Assembly (NCBI GenBank): GCA_024213275.1
Contig: JANAVG010000004.1
Span: forward strand, 65,759-129,758
Length of the DNA: 64,000 nt
Reading direction: 5' to 3'
DNA from: Rossellomorea sp. BNER
GTDB lineage: Bacteria > Bacillota > Bacilli > Bacillales > Bacillaceae_B
Shown: piece after piece, positions 36,412-45,213 of the stretch
How the letters are laid out: each line of letters begins with the position of its first letter
Numbering within the stretch: position 1 is the stretch's first letter
The notes under the pieces: generated by a model
The model's database searches: none
What the model saw: only the letters and a program-made list of their open reading frames with translations
What the model was told of the DNA's origin: nothing
Position numbers and translations under genes: made by a program

Positions 36412-36843
36412 TCATTTGGCATCTCTTGGGGGCTGATGCTTTATTCGGAGTTGATAAATAATCAATAACAGCCCCGCTGCTACTAGAAACCAAAAACCTG
36501 AAATAGGCATAAGTATGGAGGATACTACACCATATAATAAAATTCCCCAAACTAGAAAGGCTGGAATGGCATATCCTTGTCGAATGCTCCATAAAAGATA
36601 GCCACCCAATAAAGCAGATGGAAAACACAAGCTTCCAATCGAAGTCCAAAAATTACGTTGAAATACAATGTCACGAGATTCCCAAGGTGGGGCAACTGAA
36701 TTCCAAAAGCCGGACAGTATAAACTGTTTCCACATATCTTGTGTTGCAATGATCGAATAAATAGGATGAAAAAGTCCCATAAAGATCAGCAGCCCTCCAG
36801 CAAGTTTCGGAAGCCATAAAAGGGAAGAGTTGTTTTTATTCAT
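36412..36843 (-). CDS. Small four-TM membrane protein (DUF6463-like)
   Basis: 143 residues with four hydrophobic segments. The first, GGLLIFMGLFHPIY, keeps a Gly-His pair, and ALLGGYLLWSIRQG lies in the middle. AGGAGGT on the minus strand sits six bases before ATG 36843; the upstream ATG at 36849 overlaps it. The layout resembles the DUF6463/DoxX-like group of small membrane proteins, but I am not certain of the family. No operon partner is seen. Confidence 0.65.
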   Translation of the reverse strand: MNKNNSSLLWLPKLAGGLLIFMGLFHPIYSIIATQDMWKQFILSGFWNSVAPPWESRDIVFQRNFWTSIGSLCFPSALLGGYLLWSIRQGYAIPAFLVWGILLYGVVSSILMPISGFWFLVAAGLLLIIYQLRIKHQPPRDAK

Positions 36844-37101
36844 CGCCATACCTCCTACTGAAAATTGGAAATTATTCTCTCTTTATGATAGTAATGCGAT
36901 ATCTGTATTAATGTCAATTGAAAAAGTTCGCCATATTATTTGGTTGAAAATCAGATACTACCAAAATTTTATAGGTTCTAAGAAGGATTATCATAAAAAG
37001 GAAAGAATTTAATAGGTTGGCATAATTCTTGAGAAAAGAAGGTTTAAAGTGACAATCCCAAGATAGTTTTTTGTCTATAAAGATCTGGAGGTATAAACAA
37101 A

Positions 37102-37620
37102 ATGCTTTATCATTTCAGTGAAAATCCTACTATCAAAGAATTTATCCCATTAGAGAATCAAAATAAAGAGATGCCACCTGCAGTTTGGGCGATTGATGAA
37201 GAGCATGCTGTTCATTATTTTTTTCCGAGAGATTGTCCACGTGTGATCTATACGAGATCAGCTAATATGAGTGAAGAGGATGTAAAATTATTTTTCTCCC
37301 ACACACTTGCCAATAAGGTTATTGCGGTCGAAACAGCATGGATGGAAAGGATCAAAAGCACCACTATTTACAAATATACTTTTCTTCATGAAGGGTTTCT
37401 GTTATTTGATCAAACAGCAGGGTATTATATCACTCACTCTCCTGTTCAACCAATTTCCATAGAACCGATGGGGGATTTGCTCGAAAAAATCACAGAAAAG
37501 GGTGTTGAACTTAGAATAACTCCTAATCTTTACCCTCTTCGTGACGCCATTATCTCCTCATCAGTTGATGATTTCTCGATTATTCGGTTTAGGAATGCTC
37601 AAAAACCTACTAACTATTAA
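37102..37620 (+). CDS. DUF6886-like protein of unknown function
   Basis: 172-residue soluble protein starting LYHFSENPTIKEFIP and containing VWAIDEEHAVHYFFPRDCPR. The His/Ser start, the acidic pair and the RDCPR motif recall a small Bacillota family annotated as DUF6886, which may be related to ADP-ribosyl-transferase-like folds; that link is only a guess. TGGAGGT precedes the ATG. It stands alone, 48 bases ahead of a lipoprotein gene on the same strand. Confidence 0.7.
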   Translation: MLYHFSENPTIKEFIPLENQNKEMPPAVWAIDEEHAVHYFFPRDCPRVIYTRSANMSEEDVKLFFSHTLANKVIAVETAWMERIKSTTIYKYTFLHEGFLLFDQTAGYYITHSPVQPISIEPMGDLLEKITEKGVELRITPNLYPLRDAIISSSVDDFSIIRFRNAQKPTNY

Positions 37621-37667
37621 TCTGACAAAACTTACGAAAGCAATAAGTAAAAGGGAGAATGAAATCA

Positions 37668-38177
37668 ATGAAATCTTTCATTAAGACAGGAATTATCCTA
37701 ATTTTTTGTTTCAGCCTTGTGGCGTGTGGATTAGGGCAGGAAGAAAACAATAAACAAGGGGCCATTGAAAATGAAAGTGAAGGTAAAAGCGATAGTGAAA
37801 GGGAAGTGCCTACTTTTACACCACTAGAAACAGATGTGATCCAAAAGGGGAATGATGTTCAAAATCTAGAGTCCATGGACCAATTTGTGGAGGATTCCAA
37901 AGCAGGAAACGAAAGTGAAATTCGCTACGTAGTCTTTGAACCGAATAGTACTGATCCTACCGCTGTTTATACGTTAAAATCCCGTAAGGATAAGGAAGCA
38001 GGCGAAAGCTGGGTTGAGATTTCACGAGATTGGAATTATGACAAAGAGGGCCAGGACCTGATTGAACCGCAGCAGTGTAGCGGTGTTTCTAAAGATACGG
38101 AACGTGGAGCTTATTATCTTAATGAATGTTTTCATAAGTGGGAAGTTATGCTGATGCCGATTAATGAAAATGGATAA
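37668..38177 (+). CDS. Hypothetical lipoprotein
   Basis: 169 residues. A basic start and hydrophobic core end in lipobox LVACG, then an acidic Glu/Asn/Lys/Ser linker and a domain of about 120 residues with SEIRYVVFEPNSTDPTAVYT. It also contains two Cys near the end (QQCSGVS and NECFHKW) that could pair. GGGAG ten bases before ATG 37668 makes this start better than the ATG at 37659. Resembles DUF4362-type lipoproteins of Bacillus, with low certainty. Function unknown. Confidence 0.7.
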   Translation: MKSFIKTGIILIFCFSLVACGLGQEENNKQGAIENESEGKSDSEREVPTFTPLETDVIQKGNDVQNLESMDQFVEDSKAGNESEIRYVVFEPNSTDPTAVYTLKSRKDKEAGESWVEISRDWNYDKEGQDLIEPQQCSGVSKDTERGAYYLNECFHKWEVMLMPINENG

Positions 38178-38256
38178 AAAGGACTCAAAAGTTTATTATT
38201 CCCCATATAAGTTAAGGAGAGGAACCGAAATGGTTCCTCTCCTTTAACCTTTTTTC

Positions 38257-39264
38257 CTACTTATTAACAAAAGTAAAATCATCATCCCTAAGCTTCGTCA
38301 CCGTTTTCTTCGCGGTCTTCATTTTCTTTCTTTTCATCTTGATTCGAGATTGAGAGTCTTTTAACATCACTTCCTGTACAGCGGAGGCCATGAAATTAAA
38401 GGATAAGACGGCAAGCGACAAAGCAATTAAGGGGGCTAGGATCAGCCATGGTGCCGTCATGATTTCAAAGTAAGCCTTCCCGATATTCCCTGCCCATTCA
38501 TTGGATAACGAGAACATTCTTATTTCACCTGGAGCAATAGATTCTGCAAATTTGCCACCCAAGAAAATATTAATAAATCCAAGGTGGGCAAATAACACAA
38601 GAACTTGTACATTGCGTTGGAAAAATAGTAACACCAATCTTGGATATAAATTCGTAAATACGTGTTTACGATATAAAAACCATCCCCTTCCCCCTAAGGT
38701 TCGAGAGCTAAGAACATACTCTTCTTGGAGTGCTTTTTGGATTTCTTTTAAAAGGACGACGAGTACGGGCGGGATTCCAATCAAGCTAATGAACAGGGCT
38801 TGGGTCAATAATAATTGTATGAACTGTTCCTCAGGTTTCAGGATGATTTGGTCTAGGGGCATGAGCAGCCAAAATGCGATTGCCGCAACAGGGACATAGA
38901 TCATCGACTCAACTAACACTTCTAATAGCTTTTGAACTCTTTTTAAAAATTGCAGGAAGAAAACAGAAATCAGTAATCCAAATAGGACTTGGATACAACC
39001 AATCCCGACCGCCATAAGAATCGTAAATTTTGCTCCTTGAATGATGTAGGTCCATAATGGTGTTCCTAATCGATCAGATCCTAGGGGTGGAAGCTCTAAA
39101 GGGGTAAATGGTGGGCCAACCATCTCTCCTTTATATTTGAAAAAATCATAGCGTTCAATATGTTCAGCGATAAAGGGCTCATATAGAAAGCTTGCGATCA
39201 CCATGGTGGCTAGAAATATAAACCCAATCAGAAACTTCGGTTTTTTAAATAAATCTTTACCCAT
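38257..39264 (-). CDS. OppC/DppC-like ABC transporter permease
   Basis: 335 residues, about six TM segments. The N-terminus has LPPLGSDRLGTPLWTYIIQG, the region that in DppC proteins reads G-TD-LG-D. The cytoplasmic loop SRTLGGRGWFLYRKHVFTNL stands where the EAA motif lies. The basic C-terminal tail is unusual. It overlaps the upstream permease gene by eight bases, so they are coupled. No binding protein or ATPase gene is nearby. Confidence 0.8.
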   Translation of the reverse strand: MGKDLFKKPKFLIGFIFLATMVIASFLYEPFIAEHIERYDFFKYKGEMVGPPFTPLELPPLGSDRLGTPLWTYIIQGAKFTILMAVGIGCIQVLFGLLISVFFLQFLKRVQKLLEVLVESMIYVPVAAIAFWLLMPLDQIILKPEEQFIQLLLTQALFISLIGIPPVLVVLLKEIQKALQEEYVLSSRTLGGRGWFLYRKHVFTNLYPRLVLLFFQRNVQVLVLFAHLGFINIFLGGKFAESIAPGEIRMFSLSNEWAGNIGKAYFEIMTAPWLILAPLIALSLAVLSFNFMASAVQEVMLKDSQSRIKMKRKKMKTAKKTVTKLRDDDFTFVNK

Positions 39265-40165
39265 TCATAAATTCCTCCTCCCTTACACCTATTTTCCTCA
39301 TGATGAAAAACTCAGAGATCGAGAATAATGTGTAAAAAGGAATGAAAATCGAACAAATGACTACCACTAGTATTAGTTGATTTGAATAAAGGAGTAGATC
39401 CATAATTCCTTTAATATTAAACAATCTTTCAATAATAAATAAGTTCGATAACATAAATGAAAAAATAATCTTTGAGCGATAAAAGAGACTAAATAGGACA
39501 TTTCGGAAGTTATGAACCAATAAAACTCTCAGCCTGCTCAATCCTTTAGCACGGGCCAAATCCATATACGGCTTTGGTTCTTCTTCTCTCATTAGAAGAA
39601 GGGCTGTTTTAATAAGAAATACGGCAGGTACCGTCGATAAGCAAATGATAGGCAATAAATAAATTTCCTCATTTAACATCGCCACCTCTGCAACTAAATT
39701 GCCAGTGGCTTTATAAATGAACACGACGATAAGTTGGAGGCCAACAATGATAAAAACATCTGGCAATGACTCTAAAATATCAATCGTAAAGTTCGAAACC
39801 TTTTTAAACCAGCCTGGTGAAAGGGAAACCATCATCGTTACAAGTAATGAGACCCCGATGGCAATCAAAAATGAAAATGAAAAAAGCTTTAAGGAATAAA
39901 AATACCGGTTAGGGTAAAATTCAAAAAAAGAATATTCTTTTCCAAAAGTGGCGATGACCCATTGATCAGGTTGAAATAAATTCTTTACCACTTCAACAAT
40001 GGCTAATCCATACTCAAGCGGGTAAAATCCAATCGTCGAGATGTTATTGGCAACCAGCACCTCAACTATATATTGAAACCCCGAACCACCATAAAATAAA
40101 ACAGGTAATGAACTAATCAAGATAATCCCAATCAAAATGATCAAGATATTTCGAATGAATCTCAT
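39257..40165 (-). CDS. OppB/DppB-like ABC transporter permease
   Basis: 302 residues with six TM segments and a loop MDLARAKGLSRLRVLLVHNF that fits the ATPase-contact motif of peptide/nickel importers. GAGGGGG precedes ATG 40165; a further 7 codons upstream are open but lack a ribosome binding site. Paired with the permease at 38257. The external loop between TM1 and TM2 is long and lacks the GxDxxG-type pattern I would expect of a classic DppB, so this is a divergent member. Substrate unknown. Confidence 0.78.
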   Translation of the reverse strand: MRFIRNILIILIGIILISSLPVLFYGGSGFQYIVEVLVANNISTIGFYPLEYGLAIVEVVKNLFQPDQWVIATFGKEYSFFEFYPNRYFYSLKLFSFSFLIAIGVSLLVTMMVSLSPGWFKKVSNFTIDILESLPDVFIIVGLQLIVVFIYKATGNLVAEVAMLNEEIYLLPIICLSTVPAVFLIKTALLLMREEEPKPYMDLARAKGLSRLRVLLVHNFRNVLFSLFYRSKIIFSFMLSNLFIIERLFNIKGIMDLLLYSNQLILVVVICSIFIPFYTLFSISEFFIMRKIGVREEEFMNG

Positions 40166-40302
40166 TAAATCCCCCTCACTGCGCAAATAAATGTAAATAT
40201 CTGTCTATAATATTAGTTCTCCACTTTTCAAAGAATTCCTTTATGAAGTTGAGCAATAAGTGAGAAGGAGAAAGAGGGAACTTCTCTAGATATATGGATG
40301 GA

Positions 40303-40466
40303 AGGAGGTTGTAGGTTACGTTAAAGAGAGGGAAATTTCCCAAGCAATCACTCCATCAGAAATAGGAAGAAGGATAATTTCCGATTTAATAGAATTGTAT
40401 ATGGAGCAAGAAATCAGGTGGCTAATTGGTTTAGAAAAGGATGTTTTCTTGTTGATGGAAAATTAA
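40303..40466 (+). CDS. Possible small ORF or gene fragment of unknown function
   Basis: About 50 codons, open from near a GGAAGGAGG site at 40300 to TAA at 40464. The protein contains REISQAITPSEIGRRIISDL and ELYMEQEIRWLIGLEKDVF, with natural amino-acid composition. No ATG, GTG or TTG lies at the right place in frame, so either the start codon is lost or this is a remnant. Family not recognised. It could be the N-terminal or C-terminal end of a larger lost protein. Confidence 0.3.
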
Positions 40467-40567
40467 TCATAAGAAGCTGCTTCAACGAGGCTATTATTCG
40501 TACATACTAAATGAAAGGATACTTTCAATTTCGGAAGTATTATCCAATATATAAAAGGCGTGAGATC

Positions 40568-41344
40568 ATGAATCATTTTATCTTTGATATCCCCGCAGAA
40601 AAATACCAATCCCTAAGTGATTCAGAGCGATATTTATTAGAGTATATCGTAAAGAATATTGAGAGAATCCCTAATATGTCGATTGTAAAATTAAGTGAAG
40701 AAGCCAATGTTTCGACAGCTACGATTGTTCGGTTAATGAAAAAGATTGGCCATGATGGTTTTACATCTTTTAAATACAATATAAAAGACAATATGAAGTC
40801 CCAAGAAAATGTTGAGGCCATTGATGAGATTGATAGTAAGATCCAAAAAGCGATTAAGAAAAATGAATTGGAAGTACTAAATACGGTTCAGATGTTGAAT
40901 AGAGGAAATATCGAGGATACGATTCAAAAAATCCATGATGCCGATAAAATTTATATTTTCGCTAGAGGGTTTTCTGAAATGATTGCCAGTGAAATGAACG
41001 TGAAGCTGCAGTTGCTCGGGAAAAATTCGGAAATGCATAATGATCCCAATATTATCCGTGTTAAGTCCAGAAAGCTTAAAGAGAAAGAGCTAGCCATCTT
41101 TATTTCGTTAAACGGTGAAACAATAGAGTTAGTTGAAGCGTGTAAGAATTTAAAAATACAAAATATCAGTACAATCACACTTACAGCAGGAGTTGATTCT
41201 TCCTTGGCCAAGTTATCTGAGATCACTCTTCTAGGGTTTAAAGGTTCCCATTCCTTCTTTCCTGATTACGAGGTACGATCCCGTTTGCCGCTGCAAGTGA
41301 TTTCCCGGATTATTCTCGATGCTTATGTGATCCGGATGGTGTGA
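40568..41344 (+). CDS. MurR/RpiR family transcription regulator
   Basis: 258 residues. The N-terminal HTH_6 domain has SIVKLSEEANVSTATIVRLM and KKIGHDGFTSFK at about residues 38-75; a C-terminal SIS sugar-phosphate-binding domain (about 105-245) follows with DKIYIFARGFSEMIA and AIFISLNGETIELVEA. ATG 40568 is preceded by AAAAGGCGTGAG. The regulated genes are not obvious: the divergent permease pair is on one side, and a DUF4256 gene lies 380 bases downstream. Divergent orientation suggests control of the permeases. Confidence 0.88.
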   Translation: MNHFIFDIPAEKYQSLSDSERYLLEYIVKNIERIPNMSIVKLSEEANVSTATIVRLMKKIGHDGFTSFKYNIKDNMKSQENVEAIDEIDSKIQKAIKKNELEVLNTVQMLNRGNIEDTIQKIHDADKIYIFARGFSEMIASEMNVKLQLLGKNSEMHNDPNIIRVKSRKLKEKELAIFISLNGETIELVEACKNLKIQNISTITLTAGVDSSLAKLSEITLLGFKGSHSFFPDYEVRSRLPLQVISRIILDAYVIRMV

Positions 41345-41413
41345 ATCTAAAAGAGGGTGGTGTTTGTTTGTACAAGGCTATATTCGCATAGATTGTTGCT
41401 TTTCGAACAAGAA

Positions 41414-41440
41414 TAGAAACCGTAATGATTATGGTTTCGG
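41414..41440 (+). terminator. Probable terminator after the RpiR gene
   Basis: GAAACC (near 41414) and GGTTTC form a short hairpin followed by GGGGCATCTTTTCG. A weak candidate. Confidence 0.4.
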
Positions 41441-41723
41441 GGCATCTTTTCGTCAAAGCAATAATTGGTTCAATAGTATTGAATGATTTAAGATGTCTAT
41501 CATTGACCAAAAGCAACAAAGTTTACGAAAAGAGCCTTATACAAAGAAAGGATATTTTAGCTTTTAAATAGAATGTAACTTTTATAATGAATTCTAGTCG
41601 TAAAGCTAATGCTTAAAGTAGAATAATTTATGGTGGGAGGGTTCTAGGATGAAAATCTGGAATAAAACAAATAGATTATTATACATAAGCATTATGAGTA
41701 AAAACAATAAGGAGGGAATTAAT

Positions 41724-42305
41724 ATGACAAAGAGAAATAACATCAGCAATAAAAAGGAGTTATCACTAGAACAGAGTGAAGAATTACTCAGAGTTTTGAA
41801 AGCCCGTTTTGAGAAAAACATGAACCGCCATGAAGGTCTTGAATGGGATAAAGTACAAGCAAGGCTGGATGCTAACACTGAAAAACTGTGGTCGCTCAAT
41901 GAAATGGAAATAACTGGTGGTGAACCAGATGTTGTTGGTTATGATCAAAAGAAGGACGAATACATTTTTTGTGATTGTTCAGCGGAAAGTCCTAAAGGCC
42001 GCAGAAGTGTTTGTTACGACCGTGAAGCACTAGAGTCAAGAAAAAAACATAAACCTGAAAATAACGCTATTGATATGGCAGCTTCGATGGGCATAGAACT
42101 TTTGACTGAAGAACAATATCGAGCGTTGCAGAAACTTGAAAATTTCGATATAAAAACGTCAAGTTGGGTGCAAACCCCCACTGATATTAGAGAACTTGGC
42201 GGTGCACTTTTTTGCGATTGTCGCTTCGGTCACGTCTTCGTGTATCACAATGGAGCAGAATCCTACTATGCTGCAAGGGGTTTTCGTGGCTCGCTTATGG
42301 TCTAA
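41724..42305 (+). CDS. DUF4256 domain protein
   Basis: 193 residues, soluble, with the DUF4256 pattern: LRVLKARFEKNMNRHEGLEW at the start, MEITGGEPDVVGYD and FCDCSAESPKGRRSVCYDRE in the middle, and SWVQTPTDIRELGGALFCDC near the end. Paired Cys and His residues hint at metal binding, which is not established. AAGGAGG precedes ATG 41724; 25 more upstream codons are open but lack a site. Monocistronic, followed by a hairpin repeat. Confidence 0.9.
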   Translation: MTKRNNISNKKELSLEQSEELLRVLKARFEKNMNRHEGLEWDKVQARLDANTEKLWSLNEMEITGGEPDVVGYDQKKDEYIFCDCSAESPKGRRSVCYDREALESRKKHKPENNAIDMAASMGIELLTEEQYRALQKLENFDIKTSSWVQTPTDIRELGGALFCDCRFGHVFVYHNGAESYYAARGFRGSLMV

Positions 42306-42382
42306 ATTTTGCACAGACAAACTAAATTTGAATTTGAGAACGGATCACCTAGGGAAAAGTTTTAATTTCATTTTCAACTATC

Positions 42383-42425
42383 GGGACGCGTTTATTGAAG
42401 AACGCGTCCTTTTCCTGTATAGGGC
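42383..42425. repeat. Dispersed GGCGC-type palindrome, copy 1
   Basis: GGGACGCGTT and AACGCGTCC flank TATTGAAG, followed by TTTTCC and a TATAGGGCTA tail. Same family as copies near 43285, 53541, 56395 and 60900. It may also end the DUF4256 transcript. Confidence 0.7.
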
Positions 42426-42538
42426 TATTAAATCGAATATGGATTATGAACAAATAACTATATAAAGGAAAGGCAGCGTTTCGTAAACTTTGAGATCTTT
42501 TTTTCATTGTCTATAAAGGGGTAACGTCAGAAAACCTT

Positions 42539-42579
42539 GAAGTGAGAACGATTGGAATATCAATGGTTCTCACTTCATT
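42539..42579. terminator. Bidirectional terminator-like hairpin
   Basis: GAAGTGAGAAC (42539-42549) pairs perfectly with GTTCTCACTTC (42566-42576), followed by ATTT. Lies between the converging DUF4256 and DinB genes. Confidence 0.7.
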
Positions 42580-42671
42580 TACATGTATTTGATGTAAATA
42601 TTGGTTTAACTGAAGTTTGACCATCTATGATGTCTTATTAAATTAACACAGTACTTAGCGACACATTGCTT

Positions 42672-43148
42672 TTATTCGAATAGCCCTCTAAAGATTAAAT
42701 TCGCGTTCACTGGTTCCCGTCCAAGTTCTCTCGCCCATACAGATAACTGACCAACGTGATGTATTTCGTGAGCTATGACATGCCGCATTATTTCCCCGTG
42801 CCTGAAAGTTGCACTTTGCCCCTCGGAATTGGAAACTGTAATGGTTTGTGATTCCATTTCATTCGTCCAAGACATAATAAACGGTTCAATCTCTGTGTGA
42901 TATTGGTTGGATAGGGCTTTCACTTTTTCCAAGCTGGCGAAATCTTCAAACGGTGGTTCTCCTGAATCTTGTTGTGTTTTCAAAAAGTGAATCCAACTTC
43001 GTTCGACCTCCACGATATGAAACAGGGTGTACAGGATACTACCGGCTCCGCCAACCCGTTTCTTCAGTAATTCCTCTTCTGATACATCTTCGCACCATGT
43101 AAACCAATCATCTCTAACCTGCCAGTTATATTGAAATAGTGTTTTCAT
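42672..43148 (-). CDS. DinB-family (YfiT-like) protein
   Basis: 158-residue four-helix-bundle metalloprotein. The expected His ligands are visible as LFHIVEVE near residue 45 and IAHEIHHVGQLSVWARELG near 125-143. This family includes thiol transferases and other hydrolases; the exact reaction is unknown. GGTGGGA precedes ATG 43148, so the six upstream codons are not used. Monocistronic. Confidence 0.88.
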   Translation of the reverse strand: MKTLFQYNWQVRDDWFTWCEDVSEEELLKKRVGGAGSILYTLFHIVEVERSWIHFLKTQQDSGEPPFEDFASLEKVKALSNQYHTEIEPFIMSWTNEMESQTITVSNSEGQSATFRHGEIMRHVIAHEIHHVGQLSVWARELGREPVNANLIFRGLFE

Positions 43149-43284
43149 TTCTGAGTTCCCACCCATACGTCAGCATTTTTTAGAGCACAATATCTGTAAG
43201 AATTCTACATTGACGTGCCCATTTCCTCTTCCTTATAGATTTAAAAGAAAGTAACATCCTAATCTCTCTCAAAAGAGCGCATTT

Positions 43285-43345
43285 CAGAGTAAGAATTGCT
43301 CTCTTTCTTTGAGAATTAGGCCTGATTGTGGAGGAACTCGTTTAA
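43285..43345. repeat. Dispersed GGCGC-type palindrome, diverged copy 2
   Basis: GAGCGCATTTC and AATTGCTCTCTTTCTTT followed by GGCCTGATTGTGGAGGAAC. The right-hand part matches the tails at 47835 and 56450 (CAGATTGTGGA). Confidence 0.55.
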
Positions 43346-43650
43346 AGAAAATGGGATATTTAATGTTAAAATTGATGGATACTGTTAAGGAGAGTACTTT
43401 AACCATAGAGACAGTTTTATTGAATAATTATTAAGGGAATCGGGCGTTTTCGATGTAATGATTTGGTTATTCAAGAGAGCAATTTAAAAGAAATCAATGC
43501 TTTATTTATTTGTTATGATTGAAAAAAGTAGTTGATCAATGATGACAGTAGAATTAACTTACCCCTTATTTAAATATGGAAAAGAAACGCAAGGGAAGCT
43601 CTTAGGGAATATAGGTTTTAACAAGTCAAAATCATTTTGGAGGGATAGAC
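43346..43650. other. Intergenic region, no clear gene
   Basis: Short AT-rich gap. An open stretch beginning ATGATGACAG near 43540 runs on into the next gene in another frame, without a ribosome binding site; I do not call it. Confidence 0.4.
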
Positions 43651-44124
43651 ATGAACCAAAACAACACAACAAATAAAATCGCAGCGCAAGTAGGTGAACG
43701 CGAGATTGTGATTACCCGCGTATTTGATGCTCCACGCGATCTTGTGTTTGATGCTTGGACGCAAAAGGAGCACCTGTCGAAGTGGTGGGGCCCCCGAGGT
43801 TTTACGACGACTTTTCAAAAGTTTGATATGAAACCGGGCGGTACATGGCAATTTATCATGCACGGTCCTGATGGCGTTGATTTTCCCAACACCAACGTCT
43901 TTGTCGAGATCGTTAAACCCGAGCGAATCGTCATCAAACATACTGTCTTTCCCCATTATCTGGCGACAACAATCTTTGAAAATCTGGATGGTAAGACCAA
44001 ACTCACTTATAGAACAGTTTTTGAAGAAAATGCCGCTACATTCGAAAAGGTGAAAACATATGCCGCCCCAGGTGCCCAACAGATGATGGATCGTCTTGAG
44101 GAGCATCTGGCAAGTATGTCTTAA
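43651..44124 (+). CDS. SRPBCC/AHSA1 (START-like) domain protein
   Basis: 157-residue protein with the activator-of-Hsp90 homology fold: ITRVFDAPRDLVFDAWTQ, HLSKWWGPRGFTTT, DMKPGGTWQFIMHGPDG and a final helix with GAQQMMDRLEEHL. These bind hydrophobic ligands in many small Bacillota proteins; function is unknown here. TTGGAGG precedes the ATG. They often occur next to ArsR regulators, but the only ArsR gene here is 16 kb away. Base composition is GC-richer than neighbours, with GCC, CCC and GTC codons common, which could mean transfer. Confidence 0.9.
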   Translation: MNQNNTTNKIAAQVGEREIVITRVFDAPRDLVFDAWTQKEHLSKWWGPRGFTTTFQKFDMKPGGTWQFIMHGPDGVDFPNTNVFVEIVKPERIVIKHTVFPHYLATTIFENLDGKTKLTYRTVFEENAATFEKVKTYAAPGAQQMMDRLEEHLASMS

Positions 44125-44244
44125 AGTAAGAAGACATTGATGCCCCCCGGTAACAGCTCGCTATTTATTTCGCGAGGATGAAATGTATTGTTTTGAGGCT
44201 TCCGTAAAACCGGACAAATCGTCAGGTTTTACAGCCAAAGAACG

Positions 44245-44285
44245 GCACAGCAAGGCTGCCAACACTGTTGGCAGCCTTGCTGTGC
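44245..44285. repeat. Perfect 19-bp inverted repeat with a 3-base loop
   Basis: GCACAGCAAGGCTGCCAAC and its exact complement flank ACT. GC-rich and perfectly symmetrical, but without a T-run after it on either side, so not a standard terminator. It follows the SRPBCC gene by about 120 bases and could be a processed-RNA 3' end or a mobile-element trace. Confidence 0.8.
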
Positions 44286-44402
44286 TAACTGGCAGGTTAG
44301 TAATAATTAATTTCTATAACGAATGAATTAAAAGCAAGAAAATGTTGTGTTGGCCAATGGAAGGTTATATAAATAGAAGGGAATTAGGATAGGGGGGAGA
44401 AT

Positions 44403-44900
44403 ATGGAATCTAAGCTAATTATCATACGAGGAAACTCAGGAAGTGGTAAAACAACGACTGCCAAAAGTCTTCAACATCATTTGGGGCATGGAACGCTATT
44501 GGTTTCTCAGGATGTCGTCCGCCGTGAAATGTTGAAGGTTCACGATAGAGAAGGGAACCTTTCAATTGATTTGATTCGCCAAATCGCAGAATATGGTAAA
44601 GATAAATGTGAATTTGTTATTGTGGAGGGGATCTTATATAAAAGTCGTTATGGTGAAATGCTGAATAACTTAATCCAGTTTTATAACCAAAAGACATATA
44701 CTTATTATTTTGATTTATCTTTTGAGGAAACAGTCATACGTCACAACTCTAGTTCGAAAAAGATGGAATTCGGAGAAGATTCTTTACGTGCCTGGTGGAA
44801 TCCAAAGGATTACCTTGGCGTGGATGGAGAAATGATAGTGACCAATGATATGTCACAAAACGATGTATTGAAACTGATTTTAAATCAATTGCAAGAGTAA
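44403..44900 (+). CDS. Small P-loop kinase
   Basis: 165 residues. Walker A at residues 9-17 (GNSGSGKTT), then LVSQDVVRREML in the position where related kinases bind substrate, FVIVEGILY as Walker B-like, and a lid region with IRHNSSSKKMEFGEDSLRAW. The layout matches small AAA/zeta-toxin/chloramphenicol-phosphotransferase-type kinases, whose substrates vary. GGGGGGAGA precedes the ATG. No antitoxin-like gene is beside it, so a toxin role is unlikely. Substrate unknown. Confidence 0.82.
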   Translation: MESKLIIIRGNSGSGKTTTAKSLQHHLGHGTLLVSQDVVRREMLKVHDREGNLSIDLIRQIAEYGKDKCEFVIVEGILYKSRYGEMLNNLIQFYNQKTYTYYFDLSFEETVIRHNSSSKKMEFGEDSLRAWWNPKDYLGVDGEMIVTNDMSQNDVLKLILNQLQE

Positions 44901-45037
44901 TTATTCGGAGTGATTTGAAATACTCATTTGCTTATTAAACTATCGATGAAAGATCCAATTCTAAGAATCCAGCTGCAAATTGAAGGGTTTTAATTAAAGA
45001 TTTTATCAAGACCGATATTAAAAAAGATAGATAAATT

Positions 45038-45170
45038 AAAGGACGGGGCTCTCCAAAAAGGGGGCCGGAACCACTATGATTGTCCATATTCAGAAGATTT
45101 TTGGAGGGTTTCTTCTATATATTGAAGTTGTGGTTCCTGACACCTTGGTTTTTGGACAGCCCCGTCCTTT
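45038..45170. repeat. Intergenic palindromic repeat, copy B
   Basis: AAAGGACGGGGCT (45038-45050) pairs with AGCCCCGTCCTTT (45158-45170), and inner CGGAACCAC pairs with GTGGTTCC. A second small hairpin lies in the loop. Same family as 3515-3624. It sits between two converging genes and could also act as terminator. Confidence 0.85.
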
Positions 45171-45213
45171 CGCGAAGTGAGGTAATATCTTAAAGTTTGA
45201 TTAATTTGTTTTC

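Noticed and set aside
44245-44285. CRISPR repeat or phage attachment site
   Set aside because: Only one copy; no spacer array or second site.
44403-44900. Zeta-type toxin of a toxin-antitoxin pair
   Set aside because: No small antitoxin gene is coupled to it, and the key toxin-family catalytic features cannot be confirmed.
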